Positions 1 to 8,890 of a stretch of DNA of 39,853 nucleotides are shown here, piece by piece. The first letter of the stretch is position 1; the number at the start of each line of letters is the position of its first letter. Source of the stretch: Dehalococcoidia bacterium. GTDB lineage: Bacteria; Chloroflexota; Dehalococcoidia; GIF9; AB-539-J10. The stretch covers positions 1 to 39,853 of the forward strand of contig JAFGBN010000107.1 in the NCBI GenBank assembly GCA_016933195.1, written 5' to 3'. Below the pieces are notes generated by a model that made no database searches, was not told the origin of the DNA, and was given only the letters and a program-made list of their open reading frames with translations. The translations under genes were made by a program, and so were the position numbers.

Positions 1-897
1 AAGCAGCAACTGGCACATCTGGTTCGCCATATGTTCGTGGCCAATGCCCTTGCGCAAAATGCCTACCGTGAGCTTCTATCCTCACCATTCCTGTCGGCTA
101 TTACCGAAGGCTGTATTGAAGTAGGGAGGGACTTGCAGCATGGTGGCGCCAGATACAACTTTGGACCTGCTGTAAATGAGATCGGAATCGCTGATACCGC
201 TGACTCTCTGGCGGTTATCAGAAAGCTCGTCTTTGAGTACAATCGCCTGACCATGGAGGAACTCCTTAATGCTTTGTCCAACAACTTCGAAGGCCGGGAG
301 GAATTGAGGGGCCAGTTCTTGCACCATGTTCCCAAATTCGGTAATGACGAAGATGGAGTCGATGGCATTGCCAATGAGGTGGTCCAGCTCTGTAACGAAG
401 AGGTTATGAAGTATAAGAACATCTTCGGTGGGCAGGCCCAGGCAGGAATAATTGCAGTTACCGCTGGCATACCGTTTGGAAAAGTGGTTGGTGCCCTGCC
501 CAGCGGTAGAAAAGCTGGTGAGCCTCTAGCGGACAATGTCTCTCCCTACCCCGGCAATGATAAGAAGGGACCGACAGCCATCCTGAGATCGGTAGCCAAG
601 CTGGATGTAGCCAGGCTGAGGAATGGGACGCTGCTCAATCTGCGTCTCAGCCCTACCGCGGTTAGCACGCCAGAGGGACTGCACAAAATGGCTAGCTTTA
701 TCCGAGGCCTGTGTGACATCGGCTGCTGGCATATCCAGTTCAACGTGGTGGACACTGCCGTGCTCAGGGATGCACAGCAGCATCCAGAGAAATATAGCGA
801 TCTCTTAGTACGCGTCGCTGGATACAGCGCCTATTTTACCCAGCTTCACAAGGAAGTCCAGGAAGACATCATCAGGCGCACGGAGCACTGCGTTTAG
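1..897 (+). CDS. Glycyl radical enzyme (pyruvate formate-lyase/PFL2-like family), C-terminal part; 5' end lies outside the window
   Basis: Open frame runs from base 1; GRE C-terminal glycyl-radical motif RVAGYSAYF; 'ALPSGRKAGEPLADNVSP' segment typical of PFL-like GREs; directly followed by an activase gene. Confidence 0.93.
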   Translation, partial: KQQLAHLVRHMFVANALAQNAYRELLSSPFLSAITEGCIEVGRDLQHGGARYNFGPAVNEIGIADTADSLAVIRKLVFEYNRLTMEELLNALSNNFEGREELRGQFLHHVPKFGNDEDGVDGIANEVVQLCNEEVMKYKNIFGGQAQAGIIAVTAGIPFGKVVGALPSGRKAGEPLADNVSPYPGNDKKGPTAILRSVAKLDVARLRNGTLLNLRLSPTAVSTPEGLHKMASFIRGLCDIGCWHIQFNVVDTAVLRDAQQHPEKYSDLLVRVAGYSAYFTQLHKEVQEDIIRRTEHCV

Positions 898-1857
898 ATG
901 AGACAGGGCCTAATTTTCGACGTGCAGAGATTCTCACTACACGACGGGCCAGGCCTGCGAACTCTTATCTTCTTCAAGGGTTGTCCGCTAAGTTGCTGGT
1001 GGTGCTCCAACCCTGAATCCCATCATGGGTGTCAGGAGATAATGTTCGATGCCCGGCGTTGCAAAGGATGTGGCGTCTGTGTTGCAGCCTGTCCCTCGGG
1101 AGCACTCACCAGGGATAGTAAGGGCAACTTTATCTATCGGCCTGAGATATGCCGCCTTTGTGGTGCCTGTGCCGAGGCCTGTCCTGAAGAAGCACGTCGC
1201 CTGGTGGGGAGATGGGTCACCGTGGAGGGGCTTATGCTGGAAGTTGAGAGGGATGTGCCGTTCTTCAGGAGGTCGGGTGGGGGCGTGACCTTGGGAGGTG
1301 GCGAACCGACATCCCAGCCGGAATTTGCCCTGGACCTTCTCAAGGCATGCCAGGAGCGGGGCATCAATACTGCTATGGAAACATCGGGATATGCGCCATG
1401 GAAGGTGATTTCTGAGCTAAGCCGACACCTGGACTACATCCTCTTCGATATTAAGCACATCGATCCGGTACAACATAAACGACTGACCGGGGTAAGCAAC
1501 CTGAGGATACTCGACAATCTAGGGAAGCTATGCCGGGTTCATGCCCGTGTTGTTCCTCGTTACCCGCTGATACCCGGCTGCAATGACGGTGAAGCGGACA
1601 TCTTGGCCATGGCCAGGTACATAAAGGCTCAAGGACATGTTGAAAAGGTGGAGGTTATTCCTTACCATCGTTACGGGGAGCTCAAATATGAGATGCTGAG
1701 CAGGAAATATCGGCTGGCTGAATTAGCTATACCAGATTCTGAGATGGTGGCTCGGGCCTGCGAACTGATACGCTCTCAAGGACTCGCCTGCGAAGCCAGT
1801 GCACTGAGTATGCTCTCTTTGTCAAGAAAAAGGGGAGAGAATATACTTCGCGATTGA
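898..1857 (+). CDS. Glycyl-radical enzyme activating enzyme (radical SAM, with two ferredoxin-like 4Fe-4S motifs)
   Basis: CxxxCxxC radical SAM motif in FFKGCPLSCWWCSNPE; ferredoxin motifs CKGCGVCVAAC and CRLCGACAEAC; start codon immediately follows the GRE stop codon. Confidence 0.95.
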   Translation: MRQGLIFDVQRFSLHDGPGLRTLIFFKGCPLSCWWCSNPESHHGCQEIMFDARRCKGCGVCVAACPSGALTRDSKGNFIYRPEICRLCGACAEACPEEARRLVGRWVTVEGLMLEVERDVPFFRRSGGGVTLGGGEPTSQPEFALDLLKACQERGINTAMETSGYAPWKVISELSRHLDYILFDIKHIDPVQHKRLTGVSNLRILDNLGKLCRVHARVVPRYPLIPGCNDGEADILAMARYIKAQGHVEKVEVIPYHRYGELKYEMLSRKYRLAELAIPDSEMVARACELIRSQGLACEASALSMLSLSRKRGENILRD

Positions 1858-2504
1858 CTCTTGCTTTTTACTTTGCGTCTGAGATAGAACGGACATGGCA
1901 AGGTGAGAATGATGGTATAAAGGGTGGCAATCGCTAAAGTAGAGAAGGGCAATATTGAAGCCGCCGCTCGTGAGGCAATTGTTTCGGCTGGCTGTTCGGA
2001 GGAGCTTATCAACAGTTGACCAGCCCCCAATAGTGATACCATTTGTTAAGTCATAGCTAGTATAGCTTCAGGTGCTGGTGGATGGTGTCCCAGAGCACTA
2101 TGAGGATGTACCTGATTATATTTCACACAGGCAGAGATTCATGATGGGATGTGCTTTCTCAGCTTGCCAAACTCAGTTCAAAGGAGATAGATTTTGTCGA
2201 ATTGTGTTTCAACGATAACCAGCGTAAGTACGCCTGCGGGATTATCCTTTATGAAACTAATTACTTCCGATTGGTTCATCGACCCAACACCTGGAACAAC
2301 CATAGCGCCTCCTTGATATGATTAATTCAGATAAATTCTAACATATGCAGGCGATATGGTTTATGGGGCACCGAGCAGTGCAGCGCGATGGAGCCTTGAC
2401 CCCTCGTCGGATACCGTGGTAGAGTGACGGAGCTCGTTCGTAGTGTGCCTGTCATAGGACTGACCAGACGCGAAATTATCTAAATCTAAGGAGGCAAGGA
2501 TAAG

Positions 2505-4424
2505 ATGAAAAGTCGGCTTTGGGAACCCTTTCGAATAGGCCAGATGGAATTGAGAAACCGGATAGTGATGCCGCCCATAACAACGCAGTATGCCAGTGAG
2601 GAGGGCTATGTTACGGAGCGTACCAGGAACCACTATGAGGCGCGGGCCCGTGGTGGGGCAGGGCTGCTTATCGTGGAGGCCTCCTATATTCACCCGCGTG
2701 GGCAGGGGTTTGGCCACCAGCTGAATATCAGCGACGATAAATTTATTCCGGGCCTGAGTGAGCTGGCCCAGGAGATTCAAGGGCATGGTGCCAGGGCGGC
2801 TATTCAGCTCTATCACGGGGGCAGGGAGGCCAAACCGAAAGATAGTGAGATGCAAACTGTGGCTCCCTCATCGCTGGCTGGCTCAAGCGGCAAGGTACCT
2901 GAGGAGCTCACAGTTGACGAGATAAGGGAAATCGTGGGCTTTTTTGCCAGGGCGGCAGGCAGAGCTAAGAAAGCCGGGTTTGACGGTGTGGAAATCCATG
3001 GAGCGCATGGCTACCTCGTTGACCAGTTTCTGTCTCGTTCTACCAATAAGCGGAGGGATGCCTATGGGGGCGACCTGCGCAACCGGGCGAGGTTTCTCAT
3101 TGAAATCATAGAAGCTGTGAGAGGAATGGTAGGCAGTGACTATCCCGTCTGGTGTCGAATAAATGGCAGTGAATACGGGTTTGAGCATGGGACTTCTCTG
3201 GAGGAGGCTAAGGAGATAGCCCTGATGGCCCAGGAGGCTGGCGCCGATGCTATCCATGTGTCTGCCGGTGGACCCCAAAACCCGATTAATCGGCCATCTC
3301 CCACCTTTGTCCCGGCTGTGGTTGCTGATTTAGCTGGGGGAGTCAAACAGGCGGTCACCATGCCCGTGATAGCTGTAGGAAAGATTACCCCTGAGGCGGG
3401 TGAGAGGATTCTGGCCGAGGGCAAGGCGGACCTTGTGGCTATTGGCAAAGGGCTCCTGGCTGATGCGGAGCTTCCCAACAAAGTGGCCACCGGTAAATTA
3501 GATGACATCAGGCCCTGTATATACTGCATGGCGTGTATGGACGACCTGCGCTCTTCTGATGTAGTAGGCATAAGGTGCCAGGTAAACGCTGCTTTGGGAC
3601 GAGAGCTAGAATACAGGATTGTCCTGGCGGAACAGCCCAGGAAGGTCCTTGTGGTTGGTGGTGGTCCTGCCGGCATGGAAGCTGCCAGGGTAGCGTCTTT
3701 AAGGGGGCACAAGGTGACGCTCTGGGAGAAAGGACCCAGGCTGGGAGGGCAGTTAATTCAGGCAGCCATCCCGCCGCATAAAGACCGAATCGGGGCCCTG
3801 ACCGCATATCTACAAACGCAATTGAAGAAGCTCAATGTCAAAATAGAATTGGGCAAAGAAGTAACGGCAGCTATGATTGAGAGCTTTGGTCCTGAAGCGG
3901 TTGTCCTGGCTGTGGGGACAAGGCCCGTGGTCCCTGATATTCCGGGGCTGGACAGGGCCCATGTAGTCCAGGCGGGGGACGTTCTGGAGGGCAAGGTGGA
4001 GGTGGGAAATAAGGTTGTAGTAGTGGGAGGGGAGCTGGTGGGTTGCGAGACAGCTGAGTTTCTTGCCGAAAAAGGAAAGAAAGTTACCGTCACACGAAGA
4101 AGCCCGGAAATGGCTCTGGGAGTGGGAAACAGCCTTAGAGCTTTCTTCCTGGGTAGGCTTCTGGAGAAGGGTGTCACCCTGCTCACTGAGATAAAATACG
4201 ACGAAGTTACTCCGGGATATCTTGTGGTTACGACCAAAGAGGGGGAGAGGAAGACTATAGGGGCCGACACGATAGTCCTGGCAGCGGGGTCTGTATCCGA
4301 CAAAAAGCTTTACCAGCAAGTCAAGGGGAAGGTATCCGAGATTTACCTTGTTGGGGACTGTGTCGAGCCGCGGAAAATACGCGAGGCTATTGCCGAGGGG
4401 TATCAGGCAGGCTTGAAGATATAG
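2505..4424 (+). CDS. NADH:flavin oxidoreductase / 2,4-dienoyl-CoA reductase-like (OYE TIM barrel plus 4Fe-4S plus FAD/NAD(P) domain)
   Basis: N-terminal OYE signature (LWEPFRIGQMELRNRIVMPP), Fe-S cysteines CIYCMAC...RC, GGGPAGMEAA dinucleotide fold; SD 'aaggagg' upstream. Confidence 0.93.
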   Translation: MKSRLWEPFRIGQMELRNRIVMPPITTQYASEEGYVTERTRNHYEARARGGAGLLIVEASYIHPRGQGFGHQLNISDDKFIPGLSELAQEIQGHGARAAIQLYHGGREAKPKDSEMQTVAPSSLAGSSGKVPEELTVDEIREIVGFFARAAGRAKKAGFDGVEIHGAHGYLVDQFLSRSTNKRRDAYGGDLRNRARFLIEIIEAVRGMVGSDYPVWCRINGSEYGFEHGTSLEEAKEIALMAQEAGADAIHVSAGGPQNPINRPSPTFVPAVVADLAGGVKQAVTMPVIAVGKITPEAGERILAEGKADLVAIGKGLLADAELPNKVATGKLDDIRPCIYCMACMDDLRSSDVVGIRCQVNAALGRELEYRIVLAEQPRKVLVVGGGPAGMEAARVASLRGHKVTLWEKGPRLGGQLIQAAIPPHKDRIGALTAYLQTQLKKLNVKIELGKEVTAAMIESFGPEAVVLAVGTRPVVPDIPGLDRAHVVQAGDVLEGKVEVGNKVVVVGGELVGCETAEFLAEKGKKVTVTRRSPEMALGVGNSLRAFFLGRLLEKGVTLLTEIKYDEVTPGYLVVTTKEGERKTIGADTIVLAAGSVSDKKLYQQVKGKVSEIYLVGDCVEPRKIREAIAEGYQAGLKI

Positions 4425-4782
4425 AGTATCGGGCATCGAAAAAACGCAGTGCAGGGTTGGCTTTATAAGCCTGTTTTGTCTGCTACTCCGCGCATCCCTA
4501 TAGTTGTGTCACTTATCGGCCAGGTTCACCGCACTCTCCTTGTTATATTGTTAGAGTGCACCAGGGGATAGTGCGAAACCCTTGAGAGGAGCCGCTTGTG
4601 ATATGTCCCGAAGTCAAATATCCTCAAAAACAGCTTGACTCAAGAAGTTTGATTACCAAGATGACGCGGTGATACAATTGAGGTCAGGTGAGGCAAGAGG
4701 TCGCCGTAGCGGGAATCGATGAAAAAGACCTCTTGCTGGGGCGAATTTCGCCCGGATATAAGGACAAGCTGGCTATGATTTG

Positions 4783-4858
4783 GGGCGGTTAGCTCAGTGG
4801 TGAGAGCGCTTGCTTCACACGCAAGAGGTCACTGGTTCAAGTCCAGTACTGCCCACCA
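4783..4858 (+). tRNA. tRNA-Val (anticodon CAC), CCA encoded
   Basis: Manual cloverleaf: acceptor GGGCGGT/ACTGCCC, anticodon arm with loop TTCACAC, GGTTCAAGTCC T-arm, terminal ACCA. Confidence 0.95.
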
Positions 4859-5042
4859 TAGGCTTGTTAGCGAGAAAGAGGTAGATGGATAGCTGAGAAT
4901 AGAAAGGGTTTGCCTGGTGCTGGCAGAGAGCGATGAACATAATGGTGGGGCATTCGAGCTAATTAGTGGTGGGATGATGATTACCCTGACGAGATTAAGC
5001 ATACCGTTCTTATATTCTTAGCTAAGGAGTAATTTGAATAGG

Positions 5043-5128
5043 GCCGAAGTGGCGGAAAGGCAGACGCGCTACGTTCAGGGCGTAGTGCCCTTAAGGGCGT
5101 GAGGGTTCAAATCCCTCCTTCGGCACCA
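5043..5128 (+). tRNA. tRNA-Leu (anticodon CAG), CCA encoded
   Basis: Acceptor GCCGAAG/CTTCGGC, anticodon stem CTACG/CGTAG with loop TTCAGGG, long variable arm, CCA. Confidence 0.95.
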
Positions 5129-5189
5129 TTTGCACCGGGCCTGAAAAGTATATGGAGTGGGGCGAGGAGTTTTTTGGGGGAGAGGAGAT

Positions 5190-5266
5190 GCGCCTGTAGC
5201 TCAGCAGGATAGAGCGCAGCCCTGCGGAGGCTGAGGTCGCGGGTTCAAATCCCGCCAGGCGTGCCA
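5190..5266 (+). tRNA. tRNA-Arg (anticodon GCG), CCA encoded
   Basis: Acceptor GCGCCTG/CAGGCGT, anticodon stem CAGCC/GGCTG with loop CTGCGGA, T-arm GCGGG TTCAAAT CCCGC, CCA. Confidence 0.92.
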
Positions 5267-5283
5267 CTTATTTGGCGAGGGAT

Positions 5284-5359
5284 GGGCGGTTAGCTCAGTG
5301 GTTAGAGCGCCTGTTTTACACACAGGAGGCCAGAGGTTCAAGTCCTCTACTGCCCACCA
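5284..5359 (+). tRNA. tRNA-Val (anticodon TAC), CCA encoded
   Basis: Acceptor GGGCGGT/ACTGCCC, anticodon stem CCTGT/ACAGG with loop TTTACAC, CCA. Confidence 0.95.
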
Positions 5360-5717
5360 TGAATCGGGTACAACAAAAACCCTGTTTGTTAACAATTGTC
5401 TATAGCTACACCATTGCTACTCAGGTGTGTTAAAACCATGGCTATGAGGCATACGGGTGGACTAACTATGATATATAGCTTTGTTCTAACCTGACTCTCG
5501 CAAAATTATCATGGAGATATACTCAAATAGTCAAGTCTAAGGACATTCTCAAAACCTACAGGTCAACCTACACGTCAATAAGAAACCAGAGAAGGATTTT
5601 GAGAAGGGATTCGGCTATCGGTTGCAATCGTAATAAACGTAATAAAACAGAAGTAGCTGGTGCGTTCGCACCTTTGGCATCAATAAAGATTCTGACCCTG
5701 TTTGGAGAATAAGGTCT

Positions 5718-6149
5718 CTATGAACTAGACCAAAGCCGTGGTACCTCCATAGCCAACAGCACAGAGCCCATTGCAAAAGATAAAGCGCCTACTACCATGC
5801 CTATGGCACTCGCATGAATGAAGGGGCTTGACTCTTCGATTAGTGGGAAACATATTCCAAAAACCACGAAAGCTAAAGTCGCCACTAGGTACATTATGCC
5901 AATACGTCTCAACCTCAAGGCTAGGTTGGGCAGGTCTGGTTTGGATGACCCTTTATTAAGAAACCCACTTGCTAAGACAAGGCCTCCTATTACAGCAGAG
6001 ATTGTAGCCAATTGTAACCCCACAGGTTCTCCACCTTCCCCAAAGTTGGTCTTGATGATATATAAGACGATAGCAACTGAGAATAGCACAGCTACAAAGT
6101 ATGCCAAAACATAAGCTAGGCTCTTTAACTTATCGGCTGAGTTACTCAT
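5718..6149 (-). CDS. Small multi-pass membrane protein, unknown function
   Basis: 143-aa ORF with about four hydrophobic helices. Confidence 0.6.
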   Translation of the reverse strand: MSNSADKLKSLAYVLAYFVAVLFSVAIVLYIIKTNFGEGGEPVGLQLATISAVIGGLVLASGFLNKGSSKPDLPNLALRLRRIGIMYLVATLAFVVFGICFPLIEESSPFIHASAIGMVVGALSFAMGSVLLAMEVPRLWSSS

Positions 6150-6493
6150 TTACATACACCTCCGCAAGAATTATGGGCATTGTGACGACGCTTCCCAGCC
6201 TAATCATTAGCCACAACACATCTCGTTGAATCATACGTCAAGTAAACTCAGAATGGAAGACATGAACAAATAGAGCGGAGGGGGAACACTCCACAGCAAT
6301 TGATGTCAACTACTGCGAGGGTTAGAATTTCTAACGAAAATTCTACTTGGTCAAGAAGTCTTAGGCTTGGATTTTATTGACCTTGAATCATCCTTTTGTG
6401 GCTTTTATACTCAATAAGGATTTAACTGCTTCTTCAGAATGAAGCGGGGGCAATCATCTTGTCTTCTCTTTTGTGGTCTTAGGCATTACAAAG

Positions 6494-6766
6494 CTATCCC
6501 TTGGCCACATTGATGTAATCTGCCCGCCCCTTTGTGCACTTAATTATTCCCTTAAAAAGCGACATTGTTATCTTCAATTGCCTTGCCATTAGGTTCAAAA
6601 GATTATCATCAATATCTTTGCCACTATGAGACATATGAGTCTGTCCTAGAAATGTCCCATCATCATCAAAGACTTCGTAGACTATGTGTGGGTGCCTTCC
6701 AGATTGCTTCCGAGCATTAAGCTTATTAAGACCTTCTTTGACCTTTAAAGCCGAGAATACTGCCAT
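6494..6766 (-). CDS. Small uncharacterised protein (third gene of a tight operon; possibly toxin-like)
   Basis: 90-aa ORF starting 5 nt after the stop of the upstream gene; segment YEVFDDDGTFLGQTHMSHSGKDIDDNLLNLMARQLKI. Confidence 0.6.
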   Translation of the reverse strand: MAVFSALKVKEGLNKLNARKQSGRHPHIVYEVFDDDGTFLGQTHMSHSGKDIDDNLLNLMARQLKITMSLFKGIIKCTKGRADYINVAKG

Positions 6767-6771
6767 ATTTA

Positions 6772-7170
6772 CTATATTTTTGCTATTACCCTGTTCAGGA
6801 AATCAAAGTCCTTTTTCAAATTAGGGGAAAGCTTAGGGTAATGTTCATTTAGACTTTCGAAATAACACAGCAAGGCTTCCTCGTAATCGTAAAGGGCATC
6901 TACTATGGTATCGCCGATACCATGTCGGTCAACATCCTCATCTACAACCAAATAACCATTAAGATATGGTTCAACTTGCACCCACAGTTCCTTGGCTAAG
7001 CTATATTTATTGGAGAGAAATCTCGTAATGGGCATTTTAAACGCCCCCAACCAAAGATTACTGTTATGTTGCCATTTGTAAATACTGCTCAAAGAATTAT
7101 TTTCCTGAACTATTGGCTTTGTCGTGTAGCCACTAGATGCGTTCCTATCCAGTAACATCGTTGCTCTCAT
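6772..7170 (-). CDS. Small uncharacterised protein with acidic G-x-G-x-T-x-x-x-A-x-x-D-Y-like C-terminal half
   Basis: Likely start at internal ATG (7170), immediately after the DUF3467-like stop (7172); segment DRHGIGDTIVDALYDYEEALLCYFESL. Confidence 0.55.
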   Translation of the reverse strand: MRATMLLDRNASSGYTTKPIVQENNSLSSIYKWQHNSNLWLGAFKMPITRFLSNKYSLAKELWVQVEPYLNGYLVVDEDVDRHGIGDTIVDALYDYEEALLCYFESLNEHYPKLSPNLKKDFDFLNRVIAKI

Positions 7171-7171
7171 A

Positions 7172-7483
7172 TTATTCTGCAGATTCCTTTTGTTTAGTAT
7201 ATTTGTTGTAATTATCTTGTAGTGCATCTATAAGCTCTTTAAATTTACTAGGAGTAAGAGCTATGCGTGAAACTACTGTAGCTGGTATTGATTTGAGCCC
7301 ATCAATATCTTCCTTTGTGGGAGATATTAAATACGGAGGGTGAAGTTGAGCAAACGTAAGAAAGAATTCGTCACTGGTATGACTCACAAAAGTGTAGTTG
7401 ATATAAATAATTGGCACCTCATTTGCACCCTCGATTTGAATCCGTAATGCTACTCTTTTGTTTTCCCTTTGCTTATTAGCCAT
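7172..7483 (-). CDS. DUF3467-like protein
   Basis: INYTFVSHTSDEFFLTFAQ ... ARIALTPSKFKELIDALQDNYNKYTK-type pattern; start at MANKQ with GGGGAGAGAAAG upstream. Confidence 0.7.
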   Translation of the reverse strand: MANKQRENKRVALRIQIEGANEVPIIYINYTFVSHTSDEFFLTFAQLHPPYLISPTKEDIDGLKSIPATVVSRIALTPSKFKELIDALQDNYNKYTKQKESAE

Positions 7484-7703
7484 CTTTCTCTCCCCTAAGG
7501 CGTTAGAATATCTATCAAGAGGGACTCTAACACCATACCCAGATACTGTCAATCCGCTTCAGCTAAATTTTGGTTTGCCAAATATACAAGTCCGGTAATA
7601 GTAATGCTGGCACTCGCACAGGCATTATTCGCTTCACTCCCAGCTACCTCATTATCAGGCATGCTGGTATCAGCAATGGATTGGCGTACCTTTAGTCGGT
7701 TTT

Positions 7704-8015
7704 CTATTCTTTGCGTTTGAAACCTAGTAACGTAATATTAGATGTAGCTATCAAGCAAAGTCCCACAATACCAACGACCGTCGCAATGCCTGTAGTACGT
7801 TCTCCCAGAATGTCACCATCAAACATAAAGAATGCGGCAGTCAATGCTAAAATAAGTCCTATTATCCATTGTGTAAAGAATGCCTTCTTATTCCTGATGA
7901 CAGGTTGCTCTAATTTTCCTTCCTTTCGTTTTGTCCAGGCACGCAATGCTATCAAAGCCAGTACTACCACTACTCCACCTATTACAATAACCACAATCGG
8001 TAGACTCTCGCTCAT
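7704..8015 (-). CDS. Small membrane protein, unknown function
   Basis: 103-aa ORF with about three hydrophobic segments. Confidence 0.55.
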   Translation of the reverse strand: MSESLPIVVIVIGGVVVVLALIALRAWTKRKEGKLEQPVIRNKKAFFTQWIIGLILALTAAFFMFDGDILGERTTGIATVVGIVGLCLIATSNITLLGFKRKE

Positions 8016-8180
8016 TTCTAATCTCCTCCGGTTATTGTCGCTATTGTTATAGCTTCACCTCTACCTTGCCTTAATACAATTATAACCTTTAGCCAACCGC
8101 AAATAGAAGACCTGTACGGGGCCAACATTTACTTAATACAAAGGCAGCCAAACCGTTGTTGTAAAAGTAGAGACTAATTC

Positions 8181-8867
8181 TCATTGGGCAGCTCTGGTCT
8201 TGCTTAAAGCCACCCTGGCTCCCACCAAAGCTAATAAGCCGGAGATCAGGAGTGCCTTCCGCCCATCGGGCATAGCAATCCAGAAGCCCTGCCAGAGGGA
8301 GTCCATTACCTCTCTGAGGTCAATCTCAGGGAACTTGAACCACCTCTCACCTGTTTCGGGGTCCTGCTGGTAAAACTTGACTTTAGCATTCTCGATAGAG
8401 GTCTCTCTTTTCCCTTCATAGTCCACCCATACATGAATGGGAGACAAATTGACTTGATAAGGGATGTTCTTCAGTTCGAAAATAGAAGCCAGGACTAAGG
8501 CGCGGGCCTTGCAATCGCCCTCCCCTTTCTCCAGTACCTCCCCGACAGTGGGAAAGTACCAGGGAACGCTATAGACTTCCCAGTCGTAGCGATAGGGTAT
8601 CCTCTCCAGGACCGCTTTCTCTATATCCGTGGGAGCAGAGGGAAAATCCCCTGCAATTGATTCAACAGCGCCGGGGTCGATATCGAGGTCAAAAACCCTC
8701 TCGATACTGACAGGCAGGTTCAAGGGATTGGGGTATAGTACAAAAAGTATCCAGAGTACCAGCATTAAGGGGAAATAGCTCTGAAAAATACTTCTAGCTA
8801 TAACCTTTCGTTTAGCGTTAGTACTACGTGGTATTTCTTCTGGTTTTGTTACACGGATATTTACCAT
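8181..8867 (-). CDS. Membrane-anchored transglutaminase-like domain protein
   Basis: GEGDCKARALVLASIF (Cys) and IHVWVDYEGK (His/Asp) motifs; TM segments at N- and C-terminus. Confidence 0.75.
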   Translation of the reverse strand: MVNIRVTKPEEIPRSTNAKRKVIARSIFQSYFPLMLVLWILFVLYPNPLNLPVSIERVFDLDIDPGAVESIAGDFPSAPTDIEKAVLERIPYRYDWEVYSVPWYFPTVGEVLEKGEGDCKARALVLASIFELKNIPYQVNLSPIHVWVDYEGKRETSIENAKVKFYQQDPETGERWFKFPEIDLREVMDSLWQGFWIAMPDGRKALLISGLLALVGARVALSKTRAAQ

Positions 8868-8890
8868 AGCCAGACACTTGAATTCTAAAT

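Noticed and set aside
3140-4436. Several 99-208-aa minus-strand ORFs
   Set aside because: All antisense to the FadH-like gene (2505..4424); explained by its codon composition.
5201-5395. 64-aa minus-strand ORF with 'WWAVEDLNLWPPVCKTGALTTELTAHP...'
   Set aside because: Antisense translation of tRNA genes (a well-known spurious annotation); tRNAs explain the sequence.
6321-6335. Perfect palindrome GTTAGAATTTCTAAC
   Set aside because: 7-bp arms around 1 nt are expected a few times by chance in 40 kb; no second copy noticed and no fixed position relative to a start codon.
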